Assembly (NCBI GenBank): GCA_051883075.1
Contig: JBJETA010000005.1
Span: 15,804 to 79,803, forward strand
DNA: 64,000 bases
From: Aminipila sp051883075
Lineage (GTDB): Bacteria; Bacillota; Clostridia; Peptostreptococcales; Anaerovoracaceae
Direction: 5' to 3'
Shown: positions 60,760-64,000 of the stretch, piece after piece
Layout of the letters: every line of letters starts with the position of its first letter
Position numbering within the stretch: position 1 is the stretch's first letter
The notes under the pieces: generated by a model
Databases searched by the model: none
The model's input: only the letters and a program-made list of their open reading frames with translations
What the model was told of the DNA's origin: nothing
Translations under genes and position numbers: made by a program

Positions 60760-61029
60760 ATGTTAAAAGTATATGTAATATGGAATATTTTTACATTTCT
60801 AATCATGGGTCTGGACAAATATAAGGCAAAGCATGACAAATGGAGAATCAGTGAAAATGTATTGCTTTTTACAGCCTTTGCCTTTGGAGGCATGGGAGCT
60901 CTGATAGGATCCCAGGTATTCAGACATAAAACGCAAAAGGTGAAGTTTAAGCTTTTGCTGCCGCTGTCAGTTCTGGTGAACTGGGCTGCCATATATTTAA
61001 TAGTAAAAATATCAACCGGAACCCTGTAG
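60760..61029 (+). CDS. DUF1294 small membrane protein
   Basis: 89 residues with two or three hydrophobic helices and the DUF1294 pattern MGLDKYKAKHDKWRISENVLLFTAFAFGGMGALIGSQVFRHKTQKVKF. Function unknown. 9 bases after parB, so in the same transcript; terminator at 61055-61099. Confidence 0.85.
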   Translation: MLKVYVIWNIFTFLIMGLDKYKAKHDKWRISENVLLFTAFAFGGMGALIGSQVFRHKTQKVKFKLLLPLSVLVNWAAIYLIVKISTGTL

Positions 61030-61049
61030 TGTAACAGATAAATATTTAA

Positions 61050-61208
61050 AAATAAAATAGCACCGTTTACGATAAGACACTTCGTAAACGGTGCTATTTC
61101 TGTTCGTTAGACATTTCTGGCGGACTCACCTTCTTTCTTTGTAACACTCCTTGAAATAACTTTTATACAAGTAACAACTTATAATCTATATCAAGTAGTA
61201 TCTTTTAT
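61050..61208 (-). ncRNA. Candidate small RNA antisense-oriented after parB
   Basis: A minus-strand promoter (61215-61242) and the terminator at 61055-61099 bracket about 155 bases with no convincing ORF. AAGGAG occurs inside but no start codon follows at a usable distance. No match to a known RNA class was recognised. Confidence 0.45.
61055..61099. terminator. Bidirectional terminator after DUF1294 gene
   Basis: 18-bp perfect arms (61055-61072 and 61082-61099), 9-base loop. The minus strand continues TTTTATTTTT, the better terminator direction. Confidence 0.82.
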
Positions 61209-61214
61209 GTCTTT

Positions 61215-61242
61215 ATTATATCACCGTGTAAAATAATTGCAA
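61215..61242 (-). promoter_or_regulatory. Promoter of the candidate small RNA
   Basis: On the minus strand TTGCAA (61242-61237), 16 bases, TATAAT (61220-61215) preceded by TGA, an extended -10. Confidence 0.65.
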
Positions 61243-61764
61243 GTATTTTTTGAAAATTCATTAAATTATTTTAATATTTTTAACGGAGCATCGGAGCACA
61301 TAAAAATCCTCCAAAACACAGAAAAAATGGGGTTCAGAATCAGCCGTATATCGATTTTTATCGAAAAAAGGATAAACTATATAACTAACCTAAAAACAAC
61401 GCTTAAAATCGAAAATACAGTCTCAATCATTAAAAAGAAGAAAAAAATTGAAATCCGGAATAGAGGGCAATTGGGAAAGCCCTTCCGAACTGAGATATTT
61501 TACCGAACCGGCAGAAAAATAACAGTGAAGAAAGTTAACATGAAAAAAACGACTTAAGTTACTGGAAATTATAAAGAAAGAAAATTACAGATTTTAGAAA
61601 CCGGAAGAGAAAAAACAAAAGAATATTTACAGAAAAAGTAAAAATAAGGAAATCTATAAAAATATTAAGCCTGAAAAAACAAAGTTTAAAAAATGAAGAA
61701 AGTAAAGTTGAAGTCTGTAATACAAAGCAGTAGAAAGAGCTGTGGGAAATATTTAAAAATAAAA

Positions 61765-61788
61765 ATTGTATTATAAACATAGTACAAT
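61765..61788. repeat. GntR-type dyad 1
   Basis: ATTGTATTAT, four bases (AAAC), ATAGTACAAT. 10-bp arms with one mismatch. Reference copy: all seven have the same 24-base geometry. Confidence 0.8.
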
Positions 61789-61897
61789 TAAACAAAAATG
61801 TGATAAAAGCATGCTCTGAAAGAAAAAAATTACTGGAAGTCGGATTATGTCGGCAAAAATGGAAAAAAACAAGCCGTCAAAAAAACAAAATTATTAT

Positions 61898-61921
61898 ACT
61901 GTACTACGTATATAATACAGA
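61898..61921. repeat. GntR-type dyad 2
   Basis: Core CTGTACTA, six bases, TAATACAG. An 8-bp arm pair in the same geometry as dyad 1; here the C and T versions of the arms are swapped. Confidence 0.75.
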
Positions 61922-62230
61922 TTGGGGAAAAATGAAATCGGGGGAGAGGAGGACCAGGTCAGATAATTAACTCCGGACTGGCCGGAGCATTGAAAAAAGC
62001 CGGAAAAACACTTACAAAAAATAGAAGTGGGGTTGAGAGCGGCGTTTTTTAGCTGCCTGAAGCTATTCTTTTAAATGTTTGAAAAAACTTTTTGTATGTC
62101 ATGTTTCGATAGTTTTTTCAGGTTAGGATGAAAAAAAGAAGTTAAAATTTAATGAACATTATACAAAATTAAAGAAGAATATTGATAAATGGGGAAATTT
62201 GGCGAAAAAAACGAAGCGGGAAATATAAAA

Positions 62231-62254
62231 ATTGTATTATATAAGTCATACAAT
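62231..62254. repeat. GntR-type dyad 3
   Basis: ATTGTATTAT, four bases (ATAA), GTCATACAAT. The outer 7 bp pair perfectly. Confidence 0.75.
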
Positions 62255-62304
62255 AGGACTATAAAAATACAAGGAGCAACAAAGAACGACATAAAAATAT
62301 AAAA

Positions 62305-62328
62305 ATTGTATTAAGTGAACAGTACAAA
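62305..62328. repeat. GntR-type dyad 4
   Basis: ATTGTATTAA, four bases (GTGA), ACAGTACAAA. Preceded by the same TATAAAA flank as dyad 3, 74 bases before. Confidence 0.7.
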
Positions 62329-62603
62329 AAAACAGCTCCAAAACGCAGGATTGGAGAAAAAAATGAAATTTGTTGTTTTTTGAAGAGAAGAAGGTGGCAG
62401 AACCAAAAAAAATCAAAAAAAAACGGCTGAAATCGCTTTTTTTAAATCTGGATTCCAAAATTAATTCCGAAATGCAAAAAAGCAGCTCCGGATAAAGGTC
62501 AAAAAAGTTAAATCTGAAAATAGAAGTAAAAAACATTTGATAAAATTAAATTATTAAAGAAACGTTCATTTATCAAAGATAATTGAGTTTTATTGGAAAA
62601 TAA

Positions 62604-62627
62604 ACTGTACTATTAGAGTAATACAAG
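62604..62627. repeat. GntR-type dyad 5
   Basis: Core CTGTACTA, six bases, TAATACAA. TTGAGT at 62583-62588 may be a -35 with the dyad over the -10. Confidence 0.72.
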
Positions 62628-62689
62628 ACTATAAATTTTGAGAAAAAACGGAAAAGGTATGAGGGAAAATAAAAATTAAAAAAGCTGAT

Positions 62690-62713
62690 ATTGTATTATA
62701 CAAATAGTACAAA
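62690..62713. repeat. GntR-type dyad 6
   Basis: ATTGTATTAT, four bases (ACAA), ATAGTACAAA. Nearly identical to dyad 1. Confidence 0.78.
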
Positions 62714-62759
62714 ATGGCCTTAAAGGGCATTATCTGGCGGAATTTACCCGTTATTCAGA

Positions 62760-62788
62760 TTGACAAAACAAAAAAAATGTATTATTGT
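62760..62788 (+). promoter_or_regulatory. Promoter of the tandem GntR genes
   Basis: TTGACA (62760-62765), 17 bases, TATTGT (62783-62788), overlapped by dyad 7. About 95 bases ahead of the first ATG. Confidence 0.55.
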
Positions 62789-62807
62789 ATTATTGGCATG
62801 ATACAAT
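62784..62807. repeat. GntR-type dyad 7 (promoter-overlapping operator)
   Basis: ATTGTATTAT, four bases (TGGC), ATGATACAAT. It covers the -10 and start site of the likely promoter of the GntR genes. Confidence 0.78.
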
Positions 62808-62888
62808 AAAAAGATATAAAATAGGAAAAATAAACGTTATAAAATGTTGGAATTTAAAGGTTTGTAACTATATGCAAAGGAGGGCAGC

Positions 62889-63263
62889 ATGGATATGGCA
62901 GTACCTGCGTACATAGATGTTATGCAGAAAATACGAAAGGATATAGTTTCAGGTGCGTTGGAGCCCAATCAGAAACTGGACTCAATTAAAACATTATCGG
63001 AAAGATATAACGTGAATCCCAACACCATGCAGAAAGCTCTGGTGCGTCTGGAAAAAGAAGGCCTGCTGAAATCAAGAAGGACAGCAGGAAAATATATAAC
63101 AGATAACAGTCTGCTTATAAAAAGTGTAAGGGTAACAGAGGCAAGGCGCATTGCGGAAGAGTTTGCCGAGAAGATGAACAGGCTGCAGATACAGCCTGAA
63201 GAGCTTAAAATGCTTTTCTCTGAACCTGACCTTGATAAAATCATAATGCAGGATATAGAATGA
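62889..63263 (+). CDS. YtrA-type GntR regulator 1
   Basis: 124 residues. GntR winged HTH at ~1-75: YIDVMQKIRKDIVSGALEPNQKLDSIKTLSERYNVNPNTMQKALVRLEKEGLL, then a ~45-residue helical tail. The short C-terminal part marks the YtrA subfamily, whose members usually repress their own operon with ABC transporter genes. AAAGGAGGG lies before the ATG. No transporter follows in the window. Likely binds the dyads upstream. Confidence 0.9.
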   Translation: MDMAVPAYIDVMQKIRKDIVSGALEPNQKLDSIKTLSERYNVNPNTMQKALVRLEKEGLLKSRRTAGKYITDNSLLIKSVRVTEARRIAEEFAEKMNRLQIQPEELKMLFSEPDLDKIIMQDIE

Positions 63264-63285
63264 TACCGGGAAGTGAGGGGCACCT

Positions 63286-63675
63286 GTGGGGTTTAATGAA
63301 GAAATAAAATTTAATGAAAGTATGCCCATCTATCTGCAGCTTATGGACAGGATCCGCCAGGACATTATCTCGGGGGTTTTACAGCCGGGAGAAAAAATAA
63401 GTTCAGTAAGAGAGCTTGCGAGCAGATTTGATGTCAATCCAAATACCATGCAGAAGGCTTTGGCGGAATTGGAGAACGAGGAGCTTGTTCATGCAGAACG
63501 TACTGCCGGCAGATTTGTTACGGAAAACAAGCTTTTAATTGAAAGCATAAGATATAAAGAAGCAAAAAAGCTGACGGAAGAGTTTATAAACCAGATGCAT
63601 GGTCTGGGATACAGTGAAGAAGAGATAATAAATTTTCTTCCGTACAAGTTTAAAGAAGAAGACAGCCAGAAGTAA
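63286..63675 (+). CDS. YtrA-type GntR regulator 2
   Basis: 129 residues, start GTG 63286 with GAGGGG upstream. HTH: PIYLQLMDRIRQDIISGVLQPGEKISSVRELASRFDVNPNTMQKALAELENEELV, near-identical at the recognition helix (VNPNTMQKAL) to regulator 1, so both should read the same sequence. Tail ends LGYSEEEIINFLPYKFKEED. 22 bases after regulator 1, hence co-transcribed; a tandem duplication that has diverged in the effector part. Confidence 0.9.
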   Translation: MGFNEEIKFNESMPIYLQLMDRIRQDIISGVLQPGEKISSVRELASRFDVNPNTMQKALAELENEELVHAERTAGRFVTENKLLIESIRYKEAKKLTEEFINQMHGLGYSEEEIINFLPYKFKEEDSQK

Positions 63676-63708
63676 AAATGCTTTTGGCTTTTTAAATATG
63701 GAGGTAAG

Positions 63709-64000
63709 GTGGAAAAGATCAATGAATTATTGCAGAGGGTAATATCCGAAGCGAGAGCTGTCGGAATCCCCGTGTCGGAAAATATAGACAGGGAAGTCAT
63801 AATTAATAAAAGAGCGAAAAAAAGATTCGGGTGCTGCAGGATAACAAAGCGCGGCAGAAACGAATATTTTCAAATAGAAATTTCGGAAAAGGTTGCAGGA
63901 GCGTCTGAAGATGCGATAAAACGCACATTGGCGCATGAGGTGATACATACCTGCCGCGGATGTGCAAACCATGGGGAGCTGTGGTCATCATATGCCGGGA
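63709..64000 (+). CDS. SprT-like zinc metallopeptidase domain protein, 5' part
   Basis: Starts GTG 63709 with GGAGG 4 bases upstream and runs off the right edge. The visible 97 residues read VEKINELLQRVISEARAVGIPVSEN, KKRFGCCRITKRG, YFQIEISEKVAG and the active site TLAHEVIHTCRGCANHGELWSSYA, where HEVIH is the HExxH zinc motif and the CxxC..HG part matches SprT-like proteins (DNA-protein crosslink or housekeeping proteases). Follows the GntR pair by 33 bases. Confidence 0.82.
   Translation, partial: MEKINELLQRVISEARAVGIPVSENIDREVIINKRAKKRFGCCRITKRGRNEYFQIEISEKVAGASEDAIKRTLAHEVIHTCRGCANHGELWSSYAG

Larger units (their letters stand above)
61243..62888. other. 1.6-kb gene-poor, A-rich region with seven operator-like dyads
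   Basis: The + strand is strongly enriched in A and G. The frames here translate to Lys/Ile-rich (+) or Phe/Leu-rich (-) strings with no family resemblance, so I find no genes. The stretch holds seven copies of a 24-bp inverted repeat (from 61765) and leads into two GntR regulators. From 61243 to 61760 I see no feature beyond a lone right half-site TAATACAA at 61718. Confidence 0.6.

Noticed and set aside
61091..61160. Short peptide gene inside the candidate small RNA (MSNEQK and similar)
   Set aside because: Frames of 6-12 codons with poorly placed ribosome sites; no evidence of coding.
61237..61557. A 106-codon open frame in the A-rich block
   Set aside because: Lys/Ile/Asn-rich output expected from A-rich DNA, no ribosome site and no family resemblance; treated as chance.
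61559..62536. Phe/Leu-rich open frames on the minus strand of the same block
   Set aside because: They mirror poly-A on the other strand, lack ribosome sites and look like no membrane protein family.
61765..62807. CRISPR-like repeat array
   Set aside because: The repeats are dyads with variable spacing of 74-333 bases and non-unique spacers, and no cas genes are present.

Overview
The window is a piece of a Bacillota (Clostridia-type) chromosome spanning the replication origin. The evidence is the gene order around oriC: gyrA, gyrB, recF, dnaN and dnaA read leftward, and rpmH, rnpA, yidD, yidC, jag, mnmE, mnmG, rsmG, noc, parA and parB read rightward. The sporulation-type genes yabP and yabQ, a LtaS-like enzyme, WalRK and strong AGGAGG ribosome sites point the same way. 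The species cannot be named from sequence alone. By eye, coding DNA is moderately AT-rich on the left and AT-richer near the origin. The 61.2-62.9 kb stretch is extremely A-rich on the + strand.

Layout. 1-5.3 kb: shikimate/phenylalanine genes (aroA 3' part, aroC, pheA, aroE rightward; aroK-aroD facing them). 5.3-10.2 kb: ridA, a ybaK-type deacylase, a tandem pair of unrecognised membrane-anchored paralogues and two GNAT acetyltransferases. 10.2-17.5 kb: LtaS-like enzyme, rsmA-rnmV, divIC-yabQ-yabP and walRK. 17.5-20.7 kb: PLP D-cysteine desulfhydrase family, rubrerythrin and a MATE exporter. 20.8-28.6 kb: a leftward operon yybS-gdpP-rplI-dnaB-dnaD-like-M23 peptidase. 28.8-29.2 kb: a collapsed dinD pseudogene. 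29.3-30.4 kb: rpsF-ssb-rpsR. 30.5-39.9 kb: sugar kinase/class II aldolase pair, nucleotidyltransferase, DUF2148 protein, idi with a PAP2 phosphatase, plsC, a YitT protein, trpS, and a sigma-B/F type sigma factor with an RsbW-like partner. 40-51 kb: gyrA, gyrB, an AT-rich three-gene insertion (LysR, NmrA-like SDR, small membrane protein), recF, dnaN, dnaA. 51.0-51.25 kb: oriC with DnaA boxes. 51.4-61 kb: the rightward origin operons with two parS sites. 61-64 kb: a candidate small RNA, a gene-poor A-rich stretch, two tandem YtrA-type GntR regulators and the start of a SprT-like gene.

How they work together. The centre is the replication-initiation and segregation hub (DnaA, DnaN, RecF, gyrase, ParA, ParB, Noc, parS), next to ribosome, tRNA-modification and membrane-insertion functions. 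The dnaB operon adds the replicative helicase. Its DnaD-like protein carries the N-terminal and zinc-finger part of a DnaC-type helicase loader but has no AAA+ ATPase.

The most unusual signal is a set of seven 24-bp inverted repeats with identical geometry (about ATTGTAYTAT, four bases, ATRRTACAAT), spread over about 1 kb with no credible genes between them and lying just upstream of two tandem short GntR regulators. The last copy overlaps the -10 of their likely promoter. I read this as an operator array for these regulators; what the other six copies control is unknown. Other notable points are a parS site that doubles as an intrinsic terminator, an RsbW-like protein lacking the N-box Asn, and a structured intergenic element near 33.9 kb.
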